Shown here: positions 29,732 through 40,352 of the stretch, one piece after another
Layout: each line of letters opens with the position of its first letter
Position numbering within the stretch: position 1 is the first letter of the stretch
Assembly: GCA_019448385.1 (NCBI GenBank)
Contig: JAGTXO010000063.1
Span: 1 to 64,000, forward strand
DNA: 64,000 nucleotides
DNA from: Diacronema lutheri
Taxonomy: Eukaryota; Haptophyta; Pavlovophyceae; Pavlovales; Pavlovaceae
Direction of reading: 5' to 3'
Notes under the pieces: generated by a model
Database searches by the model: none
What the model was told of the DNA's origin: nothing
What the model saw: only the letters and a program-made list of their open reading frames with translations
Position numbers and translations under genes: made by a program

Positions 29732-30337
29732 ATGGCGAGCTCGGAGGCGCAGCTCGTGCGCTGGCGCGCGCATCCGCGCTACGCGCGCGCGCGCTCGTGG
29801 CTCGAGACGCACGGCCGCCTCCTCGCGCTCCTGCGCGCGCTCTGCGACCGCTCGGACGCGGCGGATGGCGCGGCTCGCGCGGGCGATGCACGGCGCGTGC
29901 GTGAGGAGGAGCTGCCGGCGCTGCGCGACACGCTCGATGCGCTCGAGCTCCAGCTTGACGCGCATTCCACCCTCGAGGACCGCAAGCTCTTCCCGTTCCT
30001 ACACACGCACTTTCGCGGCGCGTTCGGCGGCGCGCGCGAGCAGTTTGCGCGCGAGCACGAGGCGCTCGACGCGACGCTTGCGACTCTGGCCGACGGGCTT
30101 GCCGAGCTCGAGCGCCTCGCCGCGCCATCCGAAGCCGCGACGCGAAACGCGCTCTGCGAGCGCACCGGCGCGATGCGCGACACGACGGCCGCGCTGGAGC
30201 GCGCGATGCGAGCACACTTTGCGGCGGAGGAGAAGCAGTGCGTCGAGCTGATGCTTGGGATGAGCGACGCGCAGAACGACGCGTACGCCGCCTTCCGAAT
30301 GGTGCCGCCGCCGCCGCCGACAAGGTCGAAGCTCTGA
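29732..30337 (+). CDS. Hemerythrin-like (HHE) protein
   Basis: Intronless, 201 residues, almost entirely alpha-helical. Metal ligands of an HHE cation-binding domain are in order: His in LETHGRLL, H-x3-E in AHSTLEDRKLFPFLH, His in FAREHEALD, and HFAAEEKQ near the C-terminus. Such proteins bind a di-iron centre and sense or store oxygen, NO or iron; which applies here cannot be told. No targeting sequence is visible, so the cytosol is likely. A short Pro tail (MVPPPPPTRSKL) ends the protein. Confidence 0.85.
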   Translation: MASSEAQLVRWRAHPRYARARSWLETHGRLLALLRALCDRSDAADGAARAGDARRVREEELPALRDTLDALELQLDAHSTLEDRKLFPFLHTHFRGAFGGAREQFAREHEALDATLATLADGLAELERLAAPSEAATRNALCERTGAMRDTTAALERAMRAHFAAEEKQCVELMLGMSDAQNDAYAAFRMVPPPPPTRSKL

Positions 30338-30468
30338 CCGGCCCGGATACAGACAAGCTCATCACAGTAGACCCGCGAGCCGGACTCCGCAAGGCTCCCC
30401 CCAAAAAATCGATTTGCCGGAAATTCGAGGCACGTGGGTTGCTCGTGTGGCGCCCTCTGTGCGCAGCC

Positions 30469-31637
30469 ATGAAGGTGCGTGCCGCCTCGCGGCGCGCGCC
30501 AGGCGGGCGCGGCCAGCGAGGCGCGCGCTGGACGTGGGCGCCCGGCTTGTTGGCGAGCCGCGTGCGGCCGCTCACTGCACGCCGCTCGCCGGGCGCACTT
30601 CGCCGTCCGCCTGCGCTCCCCGCGCCGCGCGCGCGCGCGCTCCCGGCCCGCGCGCAGCTCAACCTCGCATACCCGGTTACGGGCTGCCAGAAGATGATCG
30701 ACATTGAGGACGACAAGAAGCTGTGCGCGCCGCGTGGCACCGCAAATCACGCTCCGCGCGACAGCGCCGGGCGCCCGTACCGCGTGGCGCCGTGAAGCGC
30801 GCTCGGCGCGGCAGCGCTGGGCTCCGTCTCGCGCGCGGCACGTCCCGCGCCTCGGCTGCTGGCTGGCGTCGGGCGCGGCGCGCGAGCGAATCGCCGCTCG
30901 GCCGGCGCCTCACGCGCGCCCGAGCGCTCGCGCGCGGTGTCGTCACTCGTCGCGCGCGCGTGCGCAGCGGCATCTTCATGGACAAGCGCCTCGCCGCGGA
31001 GGTGGAGGCCGACGTGCTCGGCGACGAGTTCAAGGGCTACGTGCTCAAGATCCTCGGTGGGCAGGACAAGCAGGGCTTCCCGATGAAGCAGGGCGTCCTC
31101 ACCAAGGACCGCGTGCGGCTGATGCTCTCGAAGGGCGAGCGGTGCTGCCGCGGGTACGGCATGCGCAAGGGCGAGCGCTATCGCAAGAGCGTCCGTGGAT
31201 GCATCGTCGGCCACCAGATCTCCGTCCTCCACTGCATTATCGTGAAGAAGGGGCCCGAGGAGCTGCCCGGCCTCACCGACAATTCGATCCCGCGCCGCCT
31301 CGGCCCCAAGCGCGCGTCCAAGCTGCGCAAGCTCTTCAACTTGACCAAGAAGGACGACGTGCGCAAATTCGTTATCCGGCGCGAGATCCCAGCGAAGGAG
31401 GAGGGCGGCAAGCCGCGCGATCGCAAGGCGGCCAAAATCCAGCGCCTCGTCACGCCGCTCACGCTCCAGCGCAAGCGGCACAGGATGGCGATCAAGAAGA
31501 CGCGCCAGATGAAGGCCAAGGTGGAGGCGGCCGAGTACGCGAAGCTCCTTGCCGTCCGCGCGAAGGAGGCCAAGGAGAAGAAGATGGAGAAGGTGTCGCA
31601 GAGGCGGTCGCAGCGCGATTCGCAGCGCAAGGACTGA
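30469..31637 (+). CDS. RPS6: 40S ribosomal protein eS6
   Basis: Component of the cytosolic small ribosomal subunit and a classic target of TOR/S6-kinase signalling. Exons 30469-30474, 30658-30722 and 30968-31637 give 246 residues, close to the animal length of 249. The first exon codes only Met-Lys. Exon 2 continues [19 protein letters not shown], and exon 3 contains [41 protein letters not shown] and [15 protein letters not shown]. The C-terminal tail keeps basic residues and serines ([12 protein letters not shown]) but is shorter than in animals. Position 24 is Gly (KKLGIF) where animals have Arg. Confidence 0.97.
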
Positions 31638-32237
31638 GCGTGCGCCGACGGGCGGAGGCGCGCGCCGCCAGTCACGAGAGCGGGAACGGCGCGGCCGGGG
31701 CGCGGCCGGGGCGCGGTCGGGCGGGTTGCGCCTGTTGGCCGCACGGTTTGGCAGGGCGAGCGAGGCGGGCTAGTTGCAGAGCAGTAGCTTGCAGAGTCAT
31801 CTGAGGATCAGCACGGGCGACGGGCGACGGCTGATTGTGGTCGATGCCGAGCTTGTCCGCACGCGCGGCGGCGCAGGCGGCACTGTGCGCGCACGGGACG
31901 AGCGTGCGCCGAGCGACGGGCGCGGCGGGCGCGCGCGCGGCGAACGCAGAGGACGCGGCGGCGAGCACGGTCGCGCGGCGCGAGGCGTGCGCGCGCGCGC
32001 GGCGGGCGCGGCGACGCTGCGCTCGCCGCATGGGGTGCTGGCATCCACCTTCGCGATGGTCGCGTTGCGCCGCGCGACACGGTTCCTGGCCTCGACTCGA
32101 GCCTGCCCTCCGGCCGACAGAATCATCAAAGAGCGCAGACAGCAAACTCGAATCTTGAAGCTTCGTGTCATGCGCCACATGAATATACTAACGACGCTTT
32201 CCGACGGGTCAACAGATGGGGTCAGGAGGTGCGAAAT
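31638..32237. other. Intergenic region, no supported gene
   Basis: About 600 bp between the eS6 stop and the kinase-like gene. The first half is GC-rich. From about 32100 it becomes more AT-rich (aaagagcgcagacagcaaac, gaatatactaacgacg) as expected of a promoter. A minus-strand frame of 168 codons (31672-32178) is Arg/Ala-rich, like a targeting peptide without a mature domain; I do not call it a gene. Confidence 0.5.
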
Positions 32238-33919
32238 ATGGAAATGGCGTTTTTAAGCGCAGGGCCCATGATGCGTTGCTTGCGTCCACACGCGCGCGGC
32301 CACGCGCGAGGGGTCCTGTGGATCACGCCGCCGGTGGACGAGGGCGGGTTCGGCACGAGTGCGTCGCACGACGCGGGGCACGACATCTCGTTGCTCACGT
32401 CGCGCTTCCGCGATCCCGCATTCAACGCGGCGTACGAGAGCTCGCGCGCGCGTACGGACAAGGGTATCTACTTTTGGAGCCACGAGGTGTTCGCGCTTCT
32501 TGGCGCGGCGCTCACGGTGGCCGACGTGGCGCAGTCGGGCGCAGCGGCGGCGAGTGGCGCTGACCAAGTGGGCTACGCGACGCTCACCGCCGCCGTGCTC
32601 GCGCTGCTCGTCTGCGAACAGTGCGCGCTCGGCCTCTACCTCGCGGGGCGCGCGCCGCGGCGCGCGCTCGAGCTCGTCATCACGGCGCACATGCTCGTGC
32701 GCACGTGCCAGCGTGTGCTGTACGTGACGCCGCGGAATGCAGCGCACGTGCTCGCAGAGCTCGATGCGGCCGGGCCGCTCGCCGCCGCGCGCGCTGACCT
32801 GCAGCGCCTGATTGCCTTCGACCTGCTCGCCGGCGTGTTCGTGACCGCATTCCACGCGCGCTACGAGCTCGCGCTGCCCGTCGCGGGCGCGGTGCTCGCG
32901 CTGGTGGCGCCCTCGCTCGCGCAGAGCGAGGCGTCACGGCGTGACGCGTTACACTCGCCAAACGACCCGGCATTCCTCGTCGCGTACGTGTGCGCGGTGC
33001 TTTGCGCTGCGCTGCACGTCGAGACAATCCGGCGCGGCGCGTACGTCAACGGGCGCGTGCTCTCGCAGCTGCGGCAGGAAGTTTCGCACTTTGGGCTCAA
33101 CCACCTCTACCACGCCACGTCAGCCATCGAGCAGACGATTGACAACGTCGAGGCCGCGTCCGCGACTGCGTGGGTCGCGCGGCCGCTCGGTTCAATACAG
33201 CAGATGCTCGAGCAGATTGCCGTGCTGCTCAAGCTCATCGTCGACGACAAGAAGGCGGAGAGCGACGGCGTGACGGCAAACATCGACCTCGTCGACTTTG
33301 CGGCGCTCGTCTTTCGCGGCACGGAGCACGACGTCGACGACCGCGCCGCCGAGCTGCGCGCAAACTTCACGTCGTGGGTGGCGCGTTCGATCATCGTCGA
33401 CGCGATCGCGCTCGCGCGGCGCGAGGCGCGCGGCCGCGTGCACGCGAGCCTCGCGGTCGATGCCGCGCGCGAGCGGATGATCGTCACGCTGCGCGCGGAG
33501 ACACACGGCGCGTCCGCCGGCGACCCGCGTCGCTTCTTCGCCGACGGCGCATCGCCTGTTATGGGCAGGTCCGCCATCGTGGGCAGCCTTGCCGACGCCG
33601 AGCGGCGCGCGCACCGCGTCGGCGCGCGGCTGAGCGTCGCGCAGGACGCGGAGTGCGTGGCGCTTGAGATCTGTCTCTCGCTCCCGATCTCGAACGTGCG
33701 CCTCTCGCCGCGGCTCATCGAGCAGCAGCAGCAGCAGCACGCCGACGACGCCAGCGCGCGCGACTCGCTCCGCGCCGCGATGAGCTTGGCGACGAGCGAC
33801 GCGCGCCGGCCGCGCCGCTCGACCGGGCGCGCGCTCCTCACGGCGACCACGGCGCAGCTCGCCTCGCTCGTCGGGCTGGGCGGCGGTGCCGGTGCCGGTG
33901 CCGGTGCCGGTGGCGGTGG

Positions 33920-33951
<32 letters not shown>

Positions 33952-35645
33952 GCTGCGTCAGCGGTTGCGGCAGACACGGCAGCGTGTCGAGCACGTGCCA
34001 AAGCCACGGCGATCAGATGCCGTCCGCACGACCGTCTATGGGCTCGCGCGCGCGCGCGCGCGCGCGCGCCGCGCAGCACGACGAGGATGGGAACACACTT
34101 CGTGCGTGCACAGCAATGGCGGACGATGGGCGGGAATATTCCTCGTGCGTGCACTGCGATGGCGGCGGCACGGATGGGCGGGGCGCGCCGCCGGCCGGCG
34201 GGCTGGGCGGGCGGAGGGGGGCCAACTCGCCGCACAAGGGCGGCGGCGCAAGGGCAGGTGGCAACGTGAGCTTCGCACAGCAGCAGTGTGGGCTTGCCGC
34301 CGGCGCCAGCGCCGGCGGAGAGGGCGCGCCGGGTGGGGACGCGCCGCCATCGTCACGGCCGGCATGCGCTTCTCTCACGTCGGCGAGGAGTACGTCTCTC
34401 ACGTCGAGCGTGCGCACGTCACGCTCGGCGAGCCTCACCGACGCGCTGCAGCTGGCGCCGATGCCAGCGATGGGCGGCGCGACGCCGCAGCACTCGCGCG
34501 CCGCGCGCCCTTCCATGCTCTCGTCGCTGCACAGCTCGTGTACGACGAGCGGCGACCAGGCGTGCACGCCCGCGCAGATCGCGCGGCTCGCGCAGCTCGC
34601 GCGCGACGGCGGCGCGTGTGGTGACTCCGCCGCCCGCGCGACGCCGCCGCCGCCCGCCGCACTCGCGGCCTCGCTGTCACAGCGGTACAGCTCTGCCCTT
34701 CCGCGCGCCCCGCCGCGCGTTTCGCCATCTTCGCACGATGGCGTCGCGGCGGCATCAGCGGGCGGTAGCGGCGCGGGCAAGGCGACGCGCGCGTCGATCG
34801 GGTGCGCGACGATGATGGGCCGCCGCACGTCGATCATCGACAGGCTGCCGCTCGCGCCGATGCTCGCGCCCTTTGACGGCAAGTTGCCGCCCGGCGCTGA
34901 TGCGCACGAGGAGATGTGCACGCGTGACACCGACCTCACGACACGCTCGACCGCCGTGGCGGCGCCCGCGACGGCACCGCCGCCGTCGGCGGGCGCGGGC
35001 GGGCGCGCGTACGCTGGCGCGGGCGCGCTGCTGCCCATGCCGCCAAAGCTGCAGAGCAGGGACGAGCAGTTGTGCTTCCGGCCCGCGCGCGCGTCGGAGC
35101 GCGACGCGCGCATTCTCGTCGTCCTCGACAACAACCTCGACTCGGCGCTGTGGTCTGGCGGGTGGAAGGGCGCGCAGATCGCGCACACGCTCAAGAACCA
35201 GCTGCGCCTCGACTGCACCGTCGTGATGCACACGGGCGCCTCGCCCGCCGAGCTCGAGTCCCTCATCAGGAACGGCGCGGCGGATGAGGTGACGATCAAA
35301 GATCGTAACGGCCGCGATCACATATGCAACTTGGTCGCGCAGCACGACGTCGCGCTCTTCGTCGACGACATGCAGATGATCCTCTCGTCGCTCGACGCCG
35401 CGATCGGCAAGCACGTCTACGGCAAGGTGCGCTCCGCGGCGCACGGCGGCTGGGCGGCGACCGCGAACACGCACGTGCGCTACGCCATGTTCTCGGCCGA
35501 GGCGGACATGGCCGTGCTCTACGCGATCTGCAAGCGCGAGCTCGCCTTTGATTCGAACGTGCTCTTTTGGGAACGATCGCGCGATCGCGCATCCTCGACG
35601 ATCGTGCCCGGCACGTTGGCCGCGCCCTTGGCGGGAGAATCCTAG
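32238..35645 (+). CDS. Multi-pass membrane histidine-kinase-like protein
   Basis: Intronless, 1135 residues from the first ATG. Five or six membrane helices lie at about residues 70-270 (VFALLGAALTVADVAQ, TAAVLALLVCEQCALGLYLA, FLVAYVCAVLCAALHV). Directly after them a helix pair begins LRQEVSHFGLNHLYHATSAI (about 281), placed like a DHp/HisKA dimerisation domain. A segment at about 360-490 ends in VALEICLSLPIS, like the last strand of a HATPase domain. A 460-residue Ser/Ala/Gly-rich linker follows, then a globular C-terminal domain (about 955-1100) with ARILVVLDNNLD and ALFVDDMQMILSSLD that resembles a receiver fold. The ATP-binding N, G1 and G2 boxes are not clearly intact, so it may be a degenerate sensor. 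The two-component reading is inferred. Confidence 0.65.
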
Positions 35646-35683
35646 TTGTTTCTCGTTGTTGTTGTTGTTGTTGTTGTTTTTGG

Positions 35684-35687
35684 GGGG

Positions 35688-35746
<59 letters not shown>
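35684..35746. repeat. Long poly-G run
   Basis: After gttgttgttgttgttgtttt, downstream of the kinase-like stop, lies a run of about 60 G with few interruptions. The length is probably approximate. Confidence 0.85.
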
Positions 35747-35803
35747 CTGGGGGGATAAGGGCATCGCACAGACAGACACAGACACCGTTGCATTTCTGCA
35801 CAA

Positions 35804-37867
35804 CTAAGGGTGCGCCTTTGCCGGCGGCTCCACCTCCGAGTCAGACGCCGCGACAGCGTGCCGGCCGGCCATCTTTGCGCCTTCTCGCGCATTGACCGTC
35901 GTGAGGATGGCCGTCGCGACGGACGCCATGCCGAACAAATAGGCGAAGCCGAGGCGGCGGCGGCCCGTCAGCTGGCCGATGAGCGGGAAAAGGAATGTTC
36001 CGAGAAAGGACGACCCCTTGTCGGTGATCTCGTAGATGGCAAAGTACTCGCCCTCGCGTCCGATCTCGATGAGCTCCGAGAAGAGCGCGCGCGAGAAGGC
36101 GCCGACCGCGCCAACCGTCAACCCGTGGACTGTGGCAAACAGGAAGAGCTCAACCTGCGGGTGCACCGACGCCACCCCAAGCCGGTGCACGCGCCACGCC
36201 GGCGTATCAGCCGCATGGCGCGCTCGCGGTGCGCACCCGCGCGACCTACAAGCTCGCGCGCGTGCGCACGCTGCTGCCGCGCGCTCACGCGGCTCTTGAG
36301 GCCGATCGGGCTCGCGTCGATCGCGCCGATTAGGCCCCAGAGCGAGATGAGAGCGTACGTCGCCGAGCAGCACGTGACGATCGTCTTGGTCGTCAGTTGC
36401 AGCCGGCGCTGCGCGACGAGCCAGAGCGCGTTGCCGATGACCGCCTCTATGATCACCATCGCGGCGAGGACGGCCACGTCCGCAAACGACAGGCAAAATT
36501 CCCGCGCGGCGAACAAATTACCCACGCCGCCTACGACCGAGAAAGTGTCGGAAAGGAAGAACCATGCAACCATGAACCGTGCCGTGTGCGGCAGCCTGCG
36601 TGCGGCGCGCGCGGCGCGGCGTGTGGCCGCCGCAAGACGCGCGTTGATCGATTGGACGACAAGCGGCTGCGAGCCGTGGCCGGTGGCGGCGGTGGTGCGA
36701 CGTTGGCGCGCGGCGCGGCGCGGCGCGGCGCGGCGCGGCGCGGCGCGGCGCGGCGCGGCGCGGCGCGGTGCGGCGCGGCGCGGCGCGGTGCGGCGCGGGT
36801 GGCGGGCGCGCTCACCGCGCGATGCGCGAGAAGAGCGCGGCGGTCGAGCGCCAGCCGAGAGTGAGCAGCTCGCGCGCGGGCGGAGGAGGCCGTCCCGGGT
36901 GCTCGCCGAGCATTCGCCATGTGAGGGTCGAGAAGCCGAGCCACCACGCGCCGACGATCGCGAGGCCGATCTGCATCGCGACAAGTGGGGGCAGCAAACC
37001 GCCGCTCGAGAGTATGAGGAGGACGCCGGCAATGGCGAAGCAGATGAAGCCGCCGGCGTAGCCCACCATGAAGCCGAGCGACGAGACCCTCGCCTCCATC
37101 AACTCGCGCGTCGCGACCGCCGCCTCGCGCGCGGCGGGCGTGCGAACCTCGCGCGCGCGCGCCTCCGCCGCAGCGACCGTCGGGTGGAGGTCGACAAGGA
37201 TGGGCAAGTAAGCGTTCGCGTACACGAGGGCGAGGCCGTGGCACACGGTCGCGATGACCACGAGCAGACCCGCGAGCCAGTAGAGCGCCGGCCGCACGAC
37301 GGCGAGCATGAGTAGCAGACTGGCGCACGCACACGCGGTGCTTGCAAAGAGGCCGCGCCGCCGCATGCCGCCAAAGTCAGCCCACGAGCCGCACGTGATG
37401 AAGACGAGAAGCTGCACGAAAGAGGCGATCGCGATGACCGTCCCTGCGAACGTGTCTGCGGTGACATCGAAAAGGAAGCGCACGGTCGGCAGCGCGAGCG
37501 GCTCGAAACGGCGCTCGCCCGCCGCCCACCGCATCGGCCCGTTCCCTTCGACGCACGTGCGGCAGGAGACGGCGAGCGGCGAGCCGTCCTCAGCCGTGCA
37601 CGTGGCATCACCCCTGACGAAGCTCGCGCGGTCCGTCACGCACGAGCCGAGCGTCGCGCAGGTCGCGAGCGCCGAGCCCGCGTTTGCGTGCGCGTCGGCG
37701 AGGCCGCTCAGGAAGAAGACAAAGAGCACCGCTGCGGCGGCCTGGAACATCGGGCTGTTGGCCCAATCAAACATGTACCAGCCGATCCGCTCGCGCGACG
37801 CGCCGCGACGCCCCCGCCACTCGTCCGCGACGAAGGCGGAGAGTGACAGTTCCGGGCGGTCCAGCAT
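35804..37867 (-). CDS. Atg22/UMF1-type MFS transporter
   Basis: Exons are the complements of 36816-37867, 36289-36595 and 35804-36154; they join in phase to 569 residues. The start (RIGWYMFDWANSPMFQAAAA) carries the WY-x-DWANS hallmark of the Atg22/UMF1 branch of the major facilitator superfamily. Around twelve hydrophobic segments follow, including VRPALYWLAGLLVVIATVCH and FMVGYAGGFICFAIAGVLLI, and exon 3 has LFLFATVHGLTVGAVGAFSR. Atg22 exports amino acids from the vacuole in yeast; the substrate here is unknown. The loop between helices 1 and 2 is long and holds several cysteines. Both introns begin GTGAGC, unlike the GTGCG usual here. Confidence 0.85.
36596..36815. repeat. Intron 1 of the transporter with (GGCGC)n array
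   Basis: From about 36710 to 36795 the intron is an almost pure ggcgc pentamer array with a few g-to-t changes. The rest is CG-alternating sequence. Confidence 0.8.
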
Positions 37868-38093
37868 GTCAGGTTTGGCGCTTTGGGGTGCGCCAAAGTC
37901 GGCTGCCTCGCAACACGAAATTTAAATTTCAAAGTTTAAACAACTCTTTTTTATTTTTTACGCCCACACCAATGAATTGATTCATGATGCTGCGGGCCTG
38001 CGGCGCACGGCGGCTAGGCGCGACGGGGCCTTTGCGCCTGCTCCGTTGTTCGCCTCGTTGCACGATCGTCACAAACGTCCCTCGTCCAAACGA

Positions 38094-39174
38094 TCACGCC
38101 TTCTTCTTGGCCGGGGGCTTCTTCGCCGCGCCCTTTGGCCCGCCGCTCGGCCGCAGCGCCGGGTTGTCAAAGCTGAGCAGCAGCGCGTCGTTTTGCAGGA
38201 TGCGGTACGCCGAGAGTGGCTGTTCATCCGCGAGCGGCGTGCCGTTGTACGAGAGCGCCTGCGCGCGCGGCGGCAGCTCAAGCTTGACGGCATCGTCAAA
38301 GCCGAGCTGCGCGGGACGGCCCGACTCGGCACGGTGGCAGCGCCACTTGTCCTTCTTGTCGCCGCCCAGCCCGACGAGCACGAACTGCTCGCCGCGCGCC
38401 ATCGACGACGTCAGGTTCTTGGCGTCGAGCGCCTTGGCGACGCGGCAGATGAGCGTGCAGCCCTCGACGCGGAGCGCGCTGCCGTCGGCGGCGTGCCAGA
38501 CGTGCACGCCCTTGCGGTGGAAGGCCTCGATCTCCGCCTTGAGCTCGCGCACGAGCATGTGCGGTGTGGCCGCCATGTAGCGCGTGACGAGGTGCGGCGA
38601 CGCGATCCGCACGCGCGTGAGCGGCGCGCTGCGGTCCGGGTCGCAATACTTGATCACGGCCTCGAGGACGGAGCCGGTGCGCAGGCCTGAATCGGCAAGG
38701 CGCGCGGACGGCTCCAGCTCGCGCCCCCAATGCGAGAGCAGCACACCGCGCCACGGCGGCAGCATCAGCCGCGAGTGCAGCTCGCGCGACACGTCGCCGA
38801 CCGTCGCGGCGTCCGACAGGTCAGCGATGACGTGCTGACCATTGCAAAGCGTCTTGACCGTGACGGTGCGCGGCGCGAAGACGGGTAGCGGCGAGGTCGC
38901 GTAGATCGTGCGGAACGACGTGCCCGTCGACGCCCACCCCTCGGGGTTGATCGTCGCGATCAGCCGCGGCGACGCGACGTGGTGGCTGACGACCGGCCGG
39001 ATGCGCGCGAGCAGTGAGGGCGTCGAGGCGGAGGCGGAGGCTTTGGACTTGGCGCCCGCCTTGCCCCCGCCTTCGGCGCCCTTCTTCGCCTTGGACCCCG
39101 CCAGCTCTGCCGCGCCCTCCCGCCCGTGCAGCGGCGGGGAGTATTCGCGGATCCAAGGGCTGGTAACGATGCGT
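38094..39174 (-). CDS. Protein with ubiquitin-like folds (5' end unresolved)
   Basis: The frame runs from a probable acceptor (tgatcag before 39174) to a stop at 38094, about 359 residues. Two segments look like beta-grasp folds: RTVTVKTLCNGQHVIADLSD with ATVGDVSRELHSRLMLPPWR, LLSHWGRELEPSARLADSGL and SVLEAVIKY; and, at the C-terminus, DAVKLELPPRAQALSYNGTPLADEQPLSAY and NDALLLSFDNPALR. The tail is lysine-rich (KGAAKKPPAKKKA). No Gly-Gly processing site is seen, so it is ubiquitin-like rather than a modifier. No ATG occurs in frame upstream, so a first exon is missing from my model. The function is unknown. Confidence 0.6.
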
Positions 39175-39333
39175 GCCTGATCAAGGTTTGAGGCTTTGTC
39201 TGATGAGTTCAGTCGTGGTTGAATCTTGTGGGGCCCGACTTGAGGCAAAACGGATCGGGGAAGCGACCCGCCATCGCGCCAGTCCGCAGCGCCAGCCTAC
39301 AGGCCGGCGACATGAACAGCTTCCCGCTCGCGC

Positions 39334-40264
39334 TCACTTTCCGACAAGCGCGACCGAGTCGCTGTCGACAAACCACACCGTGCTGCGCGCCCTCACCATG
39401 CCGGCGGGGCAGTCGTACGGGCCAAATTCGCCGCTCACGGCGCGCGCGACCATCGACGCGCGCTTGCCGGTCGCGGCCGACACGATCGCCTTCTTGGCGG
39501 CGCACATGAAGTCCATCGAGACTGCGATCGACTTCTTGTCGCCCTCGGAAATCGGCAGCACAGCCTTGCCCTGGCCGGTCATCTTGATCTGCTCAGAGTC
39601 CGGGTCTGCCGGCGCGGCGAGCGGCGCGCGTAACGGTGAGTGCTGCCGCGCTGCTGCGACACATATGCGCTCGCCGCCGTGCGCGCGCGCGCGCGGCGCG
39701 CGCACAGAGGCTGCCGCAGTGGCCGTCGTCGCCCGTGCCAAGGAGCACGAGGTCGACCGCCGGCACCTTGCCCGTGTTGTCGACGCAGGCGGAAGAGCGG
39801 AGGAGCGTCTCATACTTGGCCGCCGCGTCGCTCGGCTCGCCTTCTGAGACGCGGTGCACCTGCGCCTGCGGGATGCCGCAGCGCGTCGCGAACGCGTCGA
39901 GCGCGCCCTTGTAGCACTTCCACTCGCCGATGCGCTCGTTGCAAAAGAAGACGTGCACCTTGGAGAAGTCACAGGCATCGGCGGGCATTGCCTTGAGCGC
40001 GGTCACGACCGAGCCGCCGGGAATCGCAAGGCTGAACGAGCCCTTGCTCGCAATCGCCGCCGTGGCGCTCGCGACGACCTCAGCGACAATCGCCTCGCCG
40101 ATGCCCGCCTCGCTGTCAAACACCTTGACGACGCGTTGGTCGGACAGCGTCATCTCCTTGAGGAGCGTCATGCGTACCACCGCGCTTGAGCGCGACGCCA
40201 GGCGCGACGCCGACAGGGGCGAGCCGGCCAGCGCGAGCGCCACCGCTAGGATGCTCACGAGCAT
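39334..40264 (-). CDS. 6-phosphogluconolactonase
   Basis: Second enzyme of the oxidative pentose-phosphate pathway; hydrolyses 6-phosphogluconolactone. Exons are the complements of 39706-40264 and 39334-39605, giving 276 residues. The family signatures are FSLAIPGGSVVTAL, VHVFFCNERIGEWK and the catalytic GTGDDGHCGSLYPDSE, the last split by the intron after the T of TAC. The start MLVSILAVALALAGSPLSAS is a signal peptide followed by SRLASRSS, which suggests import into a complex plastid (or secretion) rather than the cytosol. The canonical GHTASLFP has become GHCGSLYP here. Confidence 0.92.
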
Positions 40265-40352
40265 GATTCACGAACGAGGGCCGCCGACGGCTTTCGTCTT
40301 TTCTTGGGGGCCTCGAGCGCGGGAAAAGGGGGGTGGGTGCGGGGTTGACAGC
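40265..40352. promoter_or_regulatory. Bidirectional spacer (6PGL / LOG)
   Basis: The 88 bp between divergent start codons contain ctttcgtcttttcttggggg and a purine-rich gggaaaaggggggtg. The shared-promoter role is inferred from position. Confidence 0.45.

Noticed and set aside
31672-32178. 168-codon minus-strand frame
   Set aside because: It is Arg/Ala-rich, with no domain, no membrane helix and no conserved-looking motif; it may be a 3' UTR or promoter.
33107-35299. Minus-strand frames of 295-428 codons
   Set aside because: They are antisense to the membrane kinase-like gene, lack recognisable features and have poor composition for a protein.
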